DNA of 64,000 bases from Ramlibacter sp. Its GTDB lineage: Bacteria; Pseudomonadota; Gammaproteobacteria; Burkholderiales; Burkholderiaceae_C. Made by a program: the position numbers and the translations under genes. Location of the stretch: NCBI GenBank assembly GCA_019635435.1, contig JAHBZM010000001.1, forward strand, positions 248,001 to 312,000. The letters run 5' to 3'. This document shows positions 8,615 to 16,513 of the stretch, piece after piece. Numbering within the stretch: the first letter of the stretch is position 1; the number at the start of each line of letters is the position of its first letter. A model generated the notes under the pieces. It was given only the letters and a program-made list of their open reading frames with translations. It was not told the origin of the DNA and searched no databases.

Positions 8615-9855
8615 GCCGCGAGCGCGCTGTCCAGCAGCTCGACCCAGTGCTTCACGGGCGTGGCCGTGCCGCTTTGCAGGTGGGTGATGCAGCCGATGTT
8701 GGCGCTCACAATGACCTCGGGCGCCTGCGCCGCCAGCTGGCCCAGTTTGCGGTCGCGCAAGGGGTAGGCCAGCTCGGGCTGGAGCACGCTGTAGGTGCCC
8801 GCGGAGCCGCAGCACAGGTGCGATTCATTGAGCGCCACCCGCACCTGGAAGCCCAGTGCGCCCAGGTGCTTCTCGACGCCACCGCGCAGCTGCTGGCCAT
8901 GCTGCAGCGTGCAGGGCGGGTGAAAGACCAGTGGCGGCGCGGTCTGCTTCACGCGCGCGGCCAGCCCGGGGCGGGCAGCCTGCAGCGCGGCGCCCAGCTC
9001 GGGCAGCAGCTCGCTCAGGTCGCGCGTCAGCGCGCTGATGCGCGCCGCGCGCGCCGCGTAGGCCGGGTCGTGGCGCAGCAGGTGGCCGTATTCCTTGACG
9101 GTCACGCCGCAGCCCGAGGCGTTCATCACGATCGCCTCCACGCCGGCCTCCACCTCGGGCCACCAGGCATCGACATTGGCGCGCATCTGGGCCAGCCCGC
9201 CGTCCTGGTCGTTGAGGTGGAATTTGACCGCGCCGCAGCAGCCGGCCGCGGGCGCGACCACGGCCTCGATGCCCGCGGCGTCCAGCACGCGCGCGGTCGC
9301 GCTGTTGATGTTGGGCATCATGGCCGGCTGCACGCAGCCGGCCAGCATCAGCATTTTGCGCGGGTGGCGGGTGGCGGGCCAGGCCCCGGCGTCCTGCGGC
9401 GCGGGCACCTTGGCCTTGAGGCTTTCGGGCAACAGCCCGCGCACCGCCTGGCCCAGCTTCATGGCCGGGCCGAACAGCGGTGACGGCAGGCCTTCCTTGA
9501 GCAGCCAGCGGGTGGCGCGCTCGACCGGCGGGCGCGGCACCCTGGCATCGACCAGCTTGCGGCCGATGTCCACCAGGTGGCCGTATTGCACGCCGCTCGG
9601 GCAGGTGCTCTCGCAGTTGCGGCAGGTCAGGCAGCGGTCCAGGTGCAGCTGGGTCTTGCGCGTGGGTGCCTCGCCCTCGAGCACCTGCTTCATGAGGTAG
9701 ATGCGCCCGCGCGGCCCGTCGAGCTCGTCGCCCAGCAACTGGTAGGTCGGGCAGGTGGCGGTGCAGAAGCCGCAGTGCACGCACTTGCGCAGGATGGCCT
9801 CGGCCTCCTGGCCTTCGGCGGTGTCCCGGTACTCGGGCGCGAGATGGGTTTGCAT
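8611..9855 (-). CDS. glcF: glycolate oxidase iron-sulfur subunit
   Basis: A 414-residue electron-transfer subunit of the membrane-associated GlcDEF glycolate dehydrogenase, oxidising glycolate to glyoxylate. Two 4Fe-4S ferredoxin motifs are visible: C25-C28-C31-C35 (CVHCGFCTATCP) and C75-C78-C81-C85 (CLTCRNCESTCP). Two CCG domains follow (CCGAVKFH near 215, CCGSAGTYS near 355). The ATG at 9855 gives the standard MQTHLAPEYRDT N-terminus; the frame is open further upstream but there it lies over the DUF1275 gene. It starts 4 bp after the DUF1275 stop, so it is translated as part of that operon. Its stop overlaps the end of the cupin gene by four bases (8611-8614). Confidence 0.95.
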   Translation of the reverse strand: MQTHLAPEYRDTAEGQEAEAILRKCVHCGFCTATCPTYQLLGDELDGPRGRIYLMKQVLEGEAPTRKTQLHLDRCLTCRNCESTCPSGVQYGHLVDIGRKLVDARVPRPPVERATRWLLKEGLPSPLFGPAMKLGQAVRGLLPESLKAKVPAPQDAGAWPATRHPRKMLMLAGCVQPAMMPNINSATARVLDAAGIEAVVAPAAGCCGAVKFHLNDQDGGLAQMRANVDAWWPEVEAGVEAIVMNASGCGVTVKEYGHLLRHDPAYAARAARISALTRDLSELLPELGAALQAARPGLAARVKQTAPPLVFHPPCTLQHGQQLRGGVEKHLGALGFQVRVALNESHLCCGSAGTYSVLQPELAYPLRDRKLGQLAAQAPEVIVSANIGCITHLQSGTATPVKHWVELLDSALAA

Positions 9856-9859
9856 GCGG

Positions 9860-10648
9860 TCAGGGCCTTTCGGGGGCGGGCGTGGGCGCGGCGGCGGCGC
9901 GGGGTTCGCGGTGGCCAAACTGCCGCAGGTCGCGCAGCAGTGGCGGCAGCGACAGGGCCAGCAGCACCAGCGCCAGCGGCACCACGCTGACAAAGCCCAG
10001 GTACTTGAAGCCGGCCGCGCCCAGCACGCCGCCGGCCAGGAACATGGCCAGCAACGAGGCATACAGCCGCAGCTTGGCGCGGTTGGCGCGCACCCGGCTT
10101 TCGGGCGGTGAATCGCCGCGGTTCCAGTAGGCCAGCTTGCCCAGTTCAATGCCCAGGTCGGTGATGATGCCGGTCATGTGGGTGGTGCGGATCAGGGCCG
10201 ACGACACCTTGGTCACCAGCGCGTTCTGCAGGCCCATGGTGAAGGTGAGCAGCAGCACCGTGAGCGGCACGGCAAACGGGGTCTGGCGATTGAGCGTGGC
10301 CCCGATCAGGCCGAACACCAGCAGCAGCACGGCCTCCAGCAGCAAAGGCAGGGCATAGCCGCTTTGCAGGCGCCGGCGATGGCCCCAGTTCACCAGAACG
10401 GCCGTGGTGGCCGCCCCCATGAGGAAGAACAGCAGGGCCCCGATGGCCCCGAGCACCAGAGTGACCTCGCCCAGCACCAGGTTGTCGGCCAGCACCGAGA
10501 CGAAACCCGTCATGTGCGAGGTGTAGGAATGCACCACGATCACCCCGCCCGCGTTGATGGCTCCGGCGTTGAACGCCAGCAGCAGGCCCAGCAGGCGGTT
10601 GATCGACTGGGTGCGGTGCCGGCCGGTGAGGTGACGCAGGCGTCGCAT
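9860..10648 (-). CDS. DUF1275 (YoaK-like) integral membrane protein
   Basis: A 262-residue protein with about six hydrophobic helices and the DUF1275 hallmarks AFNAGAINAGGVIVVHSYTSHMTG near the start and QNALVTKVSSALIRTTHMTGIITDLG in the middle. The twin HMTG motifs (THMTG / SHMTG) mark the internal duplication of the family. Function in the literature is uncertain. It sits between glcE (6 bp upstream) and glcF (4 bp downstream) on the same strand, unusually splitting the glycolate oxidase subunits. This context hints at a membrane role linked to glycolate, but that is inference. Confidence 0.88.
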   Translation of the reverse strand: MRRLRHLTGRHRTQSINRLLGLLLAFNAGAINAGGVIVVHSYTSHMTGFVSVLADNLVLGEVTLVLGAIGALLFFLMGAATTAVLVNWGHRRRLQSGYALPLLLEAVLLLVFGLIGATLNRQTPFAVPLTVLLLTFTMGLQNALVTKVSSALIRTTHMTGIITDLGIELGKLAYWNRGDSPPESRVRANRAKLRLYASLLAMFLAGGVLGAAGFKYLGFVSVVPLALVLLALSLPPLLRDLRQFGHREPRAAAAPTPAPERP

Positions 10649-10654
10649 GGTGGG

Positions 10655-11773
10655 TCAGGCCGCCTGCAGGCGGCCGGGGTTGAAGATGCCCGCGGGGTCG
10701 AATTCGCGCTTCAGTTCGCGCTGGATCCGGTCCAGCGGCGGCTTTATTGCATCAAATCGGGCTGGAGTCCAGTCGGGGCGGCCACTGGCTGCTATGAAAA
10801 GCGTAGCGTTTCCGCCCACGCCGGCCACCGCCTGGCGCAGCCGCCCGGGCGCCTGCGCGTCGTCGGGCGCGGCCCAGACCCAGCGCTGGCCGCCCAGCCA
10901 GTCGATCAGTGTGTCGCCCAGGCCCAGCGGCGGCGTGGTGGGCGGCACCGACAGGCGCCACAGGTCCTGGCCCCGGGCATGGCCTTCGGTGAACCAGGGC
11001 AGTTGCAGCTCGCGCGCGGCGGTCCAGTCGGCGCTGACCTCGGGCGAGTCCACGCGTTGGCCCGGTGCCTCGCGCAGCAGCCAGCCGCAGGCCGCCTCCA
11101 CGGCGGCCACCGCGCCTCGCAGGCGCAGGTACAGCGTGGGCTGGCCCGCGTCCACCACCCAGGAACTGGCGTTGAGCGGCAGCGGCAGGCCAGCCCATTC
11201 ATTGAGCCGGCGAATTGCGGTGGCCTCGTCCAGCGCAAAGCGCAGCGTGGCCTGCGCGGGCGCGAAGGGCAGCACCTTGAGGCTGACCTCGGTGATCAGG
11301 CCCAGCGTGCCCAGCGCGCCCACCATGAGCCGCGACACGTCATAGCCCGCCACGTTCTTCATGACCTGGCCGCCAAAGGTGAGGTGCTCGGCTCGGCCAT
11401 TGACCAGGGACAAGCCCAGCACATAGTCGCGCACCGGCCCCACGCAGGCCCGGGCCGGGCCGCTCAGCCCGGCGGCCACCATGCCGCCCACCGTGGCGCC
11501 GGGGCCGAAGTGGGGCGGCTCGAAAGGCAGGCACTGGCCCTGCGCGGCCAGCTCGGCCTCCAGCGCCGCCAGCGGCGTGCCGGCCCGCGCGGTAACCACC
11601 AGCTCGCTGGGCTCGTAACTGGTGATGCCGGCCAGCGGCGTGGTGTCGAGCAGCTCGCCACGCGGCGGCTCGCCATAGAAGTCCTTGGTGCCGCCGCCGC
11701 GCAGGCGCAGCGGGGTGCCGCTGGCGGCGGCGTCGCGGATGCGGTCGAGCACGGTGAGCAAAGCTGGATCCAT
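10655..11773 (-). CDS. glcE: glycolate oxidase FAD-binding subunit
   Basis: A 372-residue FAD-domain protein, subunit of GlcDEF. N-terminal FAD-binding PCMH elements are LRLRGGGTKDFYG (about 20-32), GATVGGMVAAGLSGPARACVGPVRDYVLG (about 90-118) and KNVAGYDVSRLMVGALGTLGLITEVSLKV (about 135-163). The C-terminus ends with FDPAGIFNPGRL. Near the C-terminus a ~19-residue stretch (FIAASGRPDWTPARFDAIK) is encoded by a copy of the dispersed repeat found elsewhere in intergenic DNA. glcD is not in this window. The start is 61 bp after the SMP-30 stop. Confidence 0.93.
   Translation of the reverse strand: MDPALLTVLDRIRDAAASGTPLRLRGGGTKDFYGEPPRGELLDTTPLAGITSYEPSELVVTARAGTPLAALEAELAAQGQCLPFEPPHFGPGATVGGMVAAGLSGPARACVGPVRDYVLGLSLVNGRAEHLTFGGQVMKNVAGYDVSRLMVGALGTLGLITEVSLKVLPFAPAQATLRFALDEATAIRRLNEWAGLPLPLNASSWVVDAGQPTLYLRLRGAVAAVEAACGWLLREAPGQRVDSPEVSADWTAARELQLPWFTEGHARGQDLWRLSVPPTTPPLGLGDTLIDWLGGQRWVWAAPDDAQAPGRLRQAVAGVGGNATLFIAASGRPDWTPARFDAIKPPLDRIQRELKREFDPAGIFNPGRLQAA
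10751..10807 (-). repeat. dispersed Comamonadaceae-type repeat, copy R1 (inside glcE)
   Basis: Contains the core CTGGAGTCCAG, then GGCGGCCACTG and GCTATGAAAAGCGTAGC. This matches in inverted orientation the intergenic copies near 18.1, 23.9, 48.6 and 58.4 kb. Here it is read through in frame as part of glcE. Confidence 0.75.
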
Positions 11774-11834
11774 GCCGCCATGTTAAGGCGCGGCGCCCGG
11801 CCCCGGGCACGGGCGCGCCTTGAAGTTTTTGAAT

Positions 11835-12773
11835 TCAGTCGATGAAAAAGTTGACGGGCAGGCCCGGCACGTCGACCCGCATCGAGAAAACACAGCCGGA
11901 GTCGGGGTAGCGGGCCAGCTCGTCGGCCGGCCGGCCATGGCGGGCGGTGGTGAGGTACAGCGTGCGCAGATCGTCGCCGCCAAAGCAGGGCATGGTGGGG
12001 CACTGTGCCGGCGTGGGGAACTCGGCCAGGGTCTGGCCGCCGGGCGAGAGCTTGAGCACGCGCCCACCCTCGAACATGGCCACCCAGTAGTTGCCCTGGG
12101 CATCCACGGCCGCGCCATCGGGGCGGCCGCCGTAGCCGGGCTGGCCCGGCTGCCAGCCCGCGGGTTTGGCAGGGAACTGGCGGAAGACCCGGTGGCCGCT
12201 CATGCCGTTGGAGTCGGCATTCCAGTCCCAGGCCTGGATCAGGTGGTGGGTGGTGTCGGTCCAGTACACGGTGGCGGCATCGGGCGACCAGGCCAGGCCG
12301 TTGGCGATCACGCCGTTTTGCGCCTTGAGCTGGACCACGGGCGCCCCGGTGCCCGCCGCGCCCGCCACCTGCGGCCGGCAGTCCACCGAAAACAGCTCCG
12401 CGCGGCGCGCGTCACGCGGCTCGTACATGGTGCCGGCCCAGAAGCGGCCCAGCGGGTCGGCCTTGCCGTCGTTGAAGCGCGTGGTGGCCGGGTCATGGTT
12501 GAAGCGCGCCAGCAGCACGGGCCCGGTGCCCCACTCGCGCACCCGGTACACGCCGTCGCGCAGGGCCAGCACCAGGCCGCCGGAGCGCGCGGGCGCCATG
12601 CAGCCGGGCTCCTGCGCCACCGCCTGGCTCTGCAGCTCGCCGGTGGCGGGGTCGCCACGGTGCAGTTGCCGGCCCGGGATGTCGACCCAGTACAGGCGCT
12701 TTTCCTGCGAGTGCCAGAACGGGGATTCGCCGAGTTCGCAGCGGTGCGCGAAGGCGGTTTGCCACGCGCTCAC
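11835..12773 (-). CDS. SMP-30/gluconolactonase/LRE family lactonase
   Basis: A 312-residue six-bladed beta-propeller lactonase, opening sugar-acid lactones. Metal-site elements are Glu in GESPFW (about residue 16), NDGKADPLGRFWAGTM (about 101-116), NGLAWSPDAATVYWTDT (Asn and Asp ligands) and RPDGAAVDAQGNYW. The start is GTG at 12773, sharing four bases (GTGA) with the galM-like stop, which implies translational coupling. Paired with an aldose epimerase, it fits a sugar to sugar-lactone to sugar-acid oxidation route, although no sugar dehydrogenase is in the window. Confidence 0.9.
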   Translation of the reverse strand: MSAWQTAFAHRCELGESPFWHSQEKRLYWVDIPGRQLHRGDPATGELQSQAVAQEPGCMAPARSGGLVLALRDGVYRVREWGTGPVLLARFNHDPATTRFNDGKADPLGRFWAGTMYEPRDARRAELFSVDCRPQVAGAAGTGAPVVQLKAQNGVIANGLAWSPDAATVYWTDTTHHLIQAWDWNADSNGMSGHRVFRQFPAKPAGWQPGQPGYGGRPDGAAVDAQGNYWVAMFEGGRVLKLSPGGQTLAEFPTPAQCPTMPCFGGDDLRTLYLTTARHGRPADELARYPDSGCVFSMRVDVPGLPVNFFID

Positions 12774-13636
12774 GCCAGCGCCTCCACATGAATCGTCATC
12801 TGCGCGCTCAGCGACTCGCCGGGCGCCAGCACCTGCACGCCCAGCTCCTCGGCGCGCGCGCCGGTGCTTTGCATGAGGTTCAGCGCATTGTTGACGTGAC
12901 TCACGGGCTCGATCGCCACGAAGTCCCGCGTGCCGTTGGTGAACACCACGAGGCGGCGCAGGCTGGAGTCGATGCGGGTCAGCAGCTGGGGGTCGCGCAG
13001 GGTCACGCGGCCGTTCCAGCCGTCAAAGCAGTGGTCCACGTCGAGGCTGGCGCAATCGGCGTCCAGCCCGCTGGACGCCGAGCGGGACGTGGGCAGCTTG
13101 TCGGGGCCCATCTCCCAGCGGCCACGGGCCTCGAAGCTGACGCGGCTGCCGGCGCGCTTGACGAAGTAGGGGTGCCAGCCCAGGCCCACGGGCGCGGGCG
13201 TGCCCGACTGGTTGGTGATGCCCATGGTGAGCTCGAGCGCGCCCGGCGTGATGCGGAAAGTCTGCGAGGTGTCAAAGGCAAAGGGCCAGGCCGCGTCGGC
13301 GCGGTGCTCGAACGACAGCATGGCGAACTGGGCCGTGCTCTCCAGCACCTCCCAGGGGCGCTGCCAGCCCACGCCATGGATGGCATGCGGCTCGGCGGCA
13401 TTGTTGTGGACCAGCGGATGGCTGGTGCCCTGCCATTGCAGCGTGGCCTGGCCCACCCGGTTGGAGAACGGCACCAGCGGGTAGCTGCCGGCCTGGCGCG
13501 CCGACACCAGCTGCGCCGCCGGCGTGGATCGCAGCACCGGCACCCCATGAAGCCACAGGCCGGCGATGCAGCCGCCCAGGGCGGGCGCGATTTCGCAGCG
13601 CAGGCCGTCGCACGAGAGTTCAAGCGCAAGGGTCAT
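12770..13636 (-). CDS. aldose 1-epimerase (mutarotase) family protein
   Basis: A 288-residue galactose-mutarotase-fold protein: MTLALELSCDGLRCEIAPALGGCIAGLWLHG at the start, FSNRVGQATLQWQG, and a histidine in HAIHGVGWQRPWEV near residue 95. LGWHPYF carries the second conserved His. It interconverts anomers of aldoses or acts on sugar phosphates. The ATG at 13636 begins the canonical strand; an in-frame ATG at 13669 would run into the amtB terminator. It is the first gene of the operon running through the lactonase and possibly glcEF. Confidence 0.87.
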   Translation of the reverse strand: MTLALELSCDGLRCEIAPALGGCIAGLWLHGVPVLRSTPAAQLVSARQAGSYPLVPFSNRVGQATLQWQGTSHPLVHNNAAEPHAIHGVGWQRPWEVLESTAQFAMLSFEHRADAAWPFAFDTSQTFRITPGALELTMGITNQSGTPAPVGLGWHPYFVKRAGSRVSFEARGRWEMGPDKLPTSRSASSGLDADCASLDVDHCFDGWNGRVTLRDPQLLTRIDSSLRRLVVFTNGTRDFVAIEPVSHVNNALNLMQSTGARAEELGVQVLAPGESLSAQMTIHVEALA

Positions 13637-13667
13637 GCGCCCATTGTGCACGCTGGCCAGCGGCCCC

Positions 13668-13698
13668 AAAAAAAAGGGGCCCGCATCGCTGCGGGCCC
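13668..13698 (-). terminator. Rho-independent terminator of amtB
   Basis: On the minus strand a perfect 9-bp stem lies at 13677-13685 and 13690-13698 (GGGCCCGCA with its complement, TCGC-type loop). It is followed by a run of eight T (the A run at 13668-13675). It sits 46 bases past the amtB stop and ends just before the galM-like gene, separating the two transcription units. Confidence 0.9.
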
Positions 13699-13743
13699 AA
13701 CATCCAAAGGAGACTCTTGCTAACGAAAAATCAACACTGCGGT

Positions 13744-15168
13744 TTAACGGTGATAGGCCGTCTCGCCGTGGGCGCTGATGTCCAGGCCTTCGCGCTCTTC
13801 CTCTTCGGTCACACGCAGGCCGATGACCATGTCAACGATCTTGTAGGCAATGAAGGCCACGACCGCCGACCACACGATGGTGATCAGCACGCCTTCGGCC
13901 TGGATCATCACCTGGCTCATGATGGAGAAGTCGGCCTTGCCGGTGCCGCCCAGGCCAGGCGCGGTGAACACGCCGGTCAGGATGGCGCCCAGGATGCCGC
14001 CCACGCCGTGCACGCCGAACACGTCCAGCGAGTCGTCGGCGCCCAGCATGCGCTTGAGGCCATTGACACCCCACAGGCAGACGAAGCCAGCCAGCAGGCC
14101 CAGGATGATGGCGCCCATGGGGCCCACCGAACCGCAGGCCGGCGTGATGGCAACCAGACCAGCGATGGCACCCGAAGCAGCACCCAGCATCGAGGCCTTG
14201 CCCTTGGACAGCGCCTCGCCGATGCACCAGGCCAGCACGGCAGCGGCGGTGGCCACCAGCGTGTTGATGAAGGCCAGGGCAGCGCCGCTGGTGGCTTCCA
14301 GGTTGGAGCCGGCGTTGAAGCCGAACCAGCCCACCCACAGCATGGAGGCACCGACCATGGTCAGCGTCAGGCTGTGAGGCGCCATCGATTCCTTGCCGTA
14401 GCCCAGGCGCTTGCCCACCATGTAGGCGCCCACCAGACCGGCGACGCCGGCGTTGATGTGCACCACGGTGCCGCCCGCGAAGTCCAGCGCGCCCTTGCCC
14501 AGCAGGTAGCCGCCCGAGCCCCACACCATGTGGGCGATCGGCAGGTAGCAGAAGGTGAACCAGATCACCGAGAACAGCAGCACAGCGGAGAACTTCATGC
14601 GCTCGGCGAACGAGCCCACGATCAGCGCGCAGGTGATGCCCGCAAAGGTGGCCTGGAACGCGATGAACACGAACTCGGGCAACTTGGCGGTGGCGGTGAA
14701 GGTGTCGGCCAGCGAATCGCCGTTGACGCCCTTGAGGAAGATCTTGCTCAGGTCGCCAATGATCTTGCCCTCGGCACCGAACGCCACGCTGTAGCCGTAG
14801 ATGGCCCACAGCACGGTGATCAGCGAGAACACCACCAGCACCTGCATCAGCACCGACAGCATGTTCTTGCTGCGCACCAGGCCGCCGTAGAACAGGGCCA
14901 GGCCGGGCACCGCCATGAAGATCACGAGCGCGGTGGAAATCATCATCCAGGACACGTCGCCCTTGTCGACGGTGGCCTTGGGGGCTTCCGCGGCGGCCGC
15001 AGGGGCTGCCGCAGCGGGAGCTGCCGCCGCGGGAGCGGCTTCCGCGGGTTTGGCTTCAGCAGCCGGAGCCGACGCCGCGGGAGCGGCAGCGGGCGTTTGC
15101 GCGATGGCGGCCGTGCCGCCAATCAACAGGCCCAGGCCCAGGGCCAGGGAGGCAAGTAGTTTTTTCAT
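13744..15168 (-). CDS. amtB: ammonium transporter
   Basis: A 474-residue ammonium channel of the inner membrane. A signal peptide (MKKLLASLALGLGLLIGG, cleavage near AIAQ) is followed by an Ala/Pro/Glu linker to about residue 65, then eleven helices. Amt hallmarks: DVSWMMISTALVIFMAVPGLALFYGGLVR, the twin histidines in FAGGTVVHINAGVAGLVGA and GVFGVHGVGGILG-type sequence near 370. I chose the ATG at 15168 because it opens the signal peptide. It follows glnK by 25 bp; the P-II protein is expected to plug the channel at high nitrogen. Confidence 0.96.
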   Translation of the reverse strand: MKKLLASLALGLGLLIGGTAAIAQTPAAAPAASAPAAEAKPAEAAPAAAAPAAAAPAAAAEAPKATVDKGDVSWMMISTALVIFMAVPGLALFYGGLVRSKNMLSVLMQVLVVFSLITVLWAIYGYSVAFGAEGKIIGDLSKIFLKGVNGDSLADTFTATAKLPEFVFIAFQATFAGITCALIVGSFAERMKFSAVLLFSVIWFTFCYLPIAHMVWGSGGYLLGKGALDFAGGTVVHINAGVAGLVGAYMVGKRLGYGKESMAPHSLTLTMVGASMLWVGWFGFNAGSNLEATSGAALAFINTLVATAAAVLAWCIGEALSKGKASMLGAASGAIAGLVAITPACGSVGPMGAIILGLLAGFVCLWGVNGLKRMLGADDSLDVFGVHGVGGILGAILTGVFTAPGLGGTGKADFSIMSQVMIQAEGVLITIVWSAVVAFIAYKIVDMVIGLRVTEEEEREGLDISAHGETAYHR

Positions 15169-15193
15169 GGGTGTCTCTTTCTTGATGGGAGGC

Positions 15194-15532
15194 TTACAGC
15201 GCGTCCTTGCCGGTTTCACCGGTGCGGATGCGAACTACTTGCTCCAGGTTGTAAACAAAAATCTTGCCGTCGCCGATCTTGCCGGTGCGCGCTGCACCTT
15301 CGACGGCTTCGATCACGCGCTCGACCAACTCGTCGGCCACCGCCGCCTCGATCTTGACCTTGGGCAGGAAATCCACGACGTATTCCGCACCGCGGTACAG
15401 CTCGGTGTGGCCCTTCTGGCGACCGAAGCCCTTGACTTCGGTCACGGTAATGCCCTGCACACCGATGCCGGACAGTGCCTCCCGCACCTCATCCAGCTTG
15501 AACGGTTTGATGATGGCCGTTACGAGTTTCAT
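15194..15532 (-). CDS. glnK: P-II nitrogen regulatory protein
   Basis: A 112-residue trimeric signal protein that binds ATP/ADP/2-oxoglutarate and controls AmtB and the nitrogen regulon. It has the P-II signatures TEVKGFGRQKGHTELYRGAEY, with the uridylylation tyrosine at position 51, and GKIGDGKIFV in the C-terminal signature. Location directly upstream of amtB in the same operon favours glnK over glnB. It follows the TorF porin gene by 24 bp. Confidence 0.95.
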   Translation of the reverse strand: MKLVTAIIKPFKLDEVREALSGIGVQGITVTEVKGFGRQKGHTELYRGAEYVVDFLPKVKIEAAVADELVERVIEAVEGAARTGKIGDGKIFVYNLEQVVRIRTGETGKDAL

Positions 15533-15556
15533 GTCTTCTCCTCAAATAGGTGTTGC

Positions 15557-16297
15557 TTAGAACGACTTGGCAACCGACACCACCACGGTGCCCTTGCCCA
15601 CGTCCTTGCCGGCGGTCGGGTCGAAGAACGTGTTCTTGCGGTTGGTCGACACATAGGAAGCACCGACGACGTAGCCGCTCAGGTCCTTGGTGACGCCCAG
15701 CTTGTAGTCGGTGATCTTGCCGGCGCCGCCGGGGGTGTTCTTGACCTTCTGGTAACCCACGTGGGCGTTGACGCCCCAGCCGTCACCCAGGTCCTGGGCG
15801 TAGCCCAGGTCGATGTAGAAGCTGTTCTTGGTGTTGGGAGCCGAGAAGAACTTGGACACCGCGTGGTAGTACTTGGCCGAGAACGGGCCATAGCTCACGC
15901 CGGCGTACAGCTCGGTGTTGTCGATCTTGTTGGTGCCGGCGATGTTGCCCGAACCGGGGTAGTAGTAATAGATGGCACCCAGGTCATAGCCCAGGTCACC
16001 GGCGGAACCCTTGTAGCCGCCGTAGAAGTCCATCTCGATGTTGGCGCCGTTGTAGAACTGGCTGCTGATGTTGGAGTTCCAGTTGCCCAGGTAGAAACCG
16101 GACTTGTGCGCGAAGTCAAAGCCACCCTGCAGGGCCGGCTTCTTGTTGGTCTGGGAGATGCCACGAAACCGGTAGTCGGAAGCCAGCGTCATGTTGCCGC
16201 TCAGCGTGTAGTCGGGTTCGGGCGCCTTGGCCTGGGCGAAAGCAGAAACGCCCGTCAGGGCCAGGGCCGAAGCAAACAGCGCGGTCTTCAATTTCAT
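15557..16297 (-). CDS. TorF-family putative porin
   Basis: A 246-residue outer-membrane beta-barrel protein. It has a signal peptide (MKLKTALFASALALTGVSAFAQA), then alternating aromatic strands beginning LSGNMTLASDYRFRGISQTNKKPALQGGFDF, the classic start of this family, and ending with VSVAKSF (terminal Phe for BAM recognition). Presumed to let small nitrogenous solutes into the periplasm, given its position as first gene of the glnK-amtB operon. The ATG at 16297 has a GGAG ribosome site; in-frame upstream codons precede the sigma54 start site and are not translated. Confidence 0.9.
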   Translation of the reverse strand: MKLKTALFASALALTGVSAFAQAKAPEPDYTLSGNMTLASDYRFRGISQTNKKPALQGGFDFAHKSGFYLGNWNSNISSQFYNGANIEMDFYGGYKGSAGDLGYDLGAIYYYYPGSGNIAGTNKIDNTELYAGVSYGPFSAKYYHAVSKFFSAPNTKNSFYIDLGYAQDLGDGWGVNAHVGYQKVKNTPGGAGKITDYKLGVTKDLSGYVVGASYVSTNRKNTFFDPTAGKDVGKGTVVVSVAKSF

Positions 16298-16337
16298 GGA
16301 GTTCTCCGTTAAAAAAAGGATGAGGACAGTTCCACTT

Positions 16338-16353
16338 AGCAGGGAGCGTGCCA
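16338..16353 (-). promoter_or_regulatory. sigma54 (RpoN) promoter of the TorF porin-glnK-amtB operon
   Basis: On the minus strand TGGCACGCTCCCTGCT matches the -24/-12 consensus TGGCACG-N4-TTGCW with a single mismatch and exact GG-to-GC spacing. Transcription would start about 12 bases on, near 16327, giving a ~30-base leader to the ATG at 16297. Confidence 0.88.
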
Positions 16354-16436
16354 AACTGCACACATCGAAGCGGCCGTGCACTGAATGAGGCCTCTGCGCG
16401 TTATGAGCTACAAAATCGGCGGAAAAGAACGCCTTA

Positions 16437-16453
16437 TGCACCATGTCGGTGCC
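16437..16453. promoter_or_regulatory. NtrC-type enhancer site
   Basis: TGCACCATGTCGGTGCC is an inverted repeat matching the NtrC consensus TGCACC-N5-GGTGCA at 11 of 12 positions. Its centre is about 120 bp upstream of the predicted sigma54 start, the normal enhancer distance. Confidence 0.82.
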
Positions 16454-16513
16454 ATCTTGGTTTTTTTCAGGCACCAGCCTTAATCACGCACCGGTCTGGG
16501 GAGGGGAGTTTCA

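Noticed and set aside
9856..10149. N-terminal extension of glcF by ~98 residues
   Set aside because: The extension is Cys/Trp/Arg-rich shadow of the DUF1275 gene in another frame; the standard GlcF start is at 9855.
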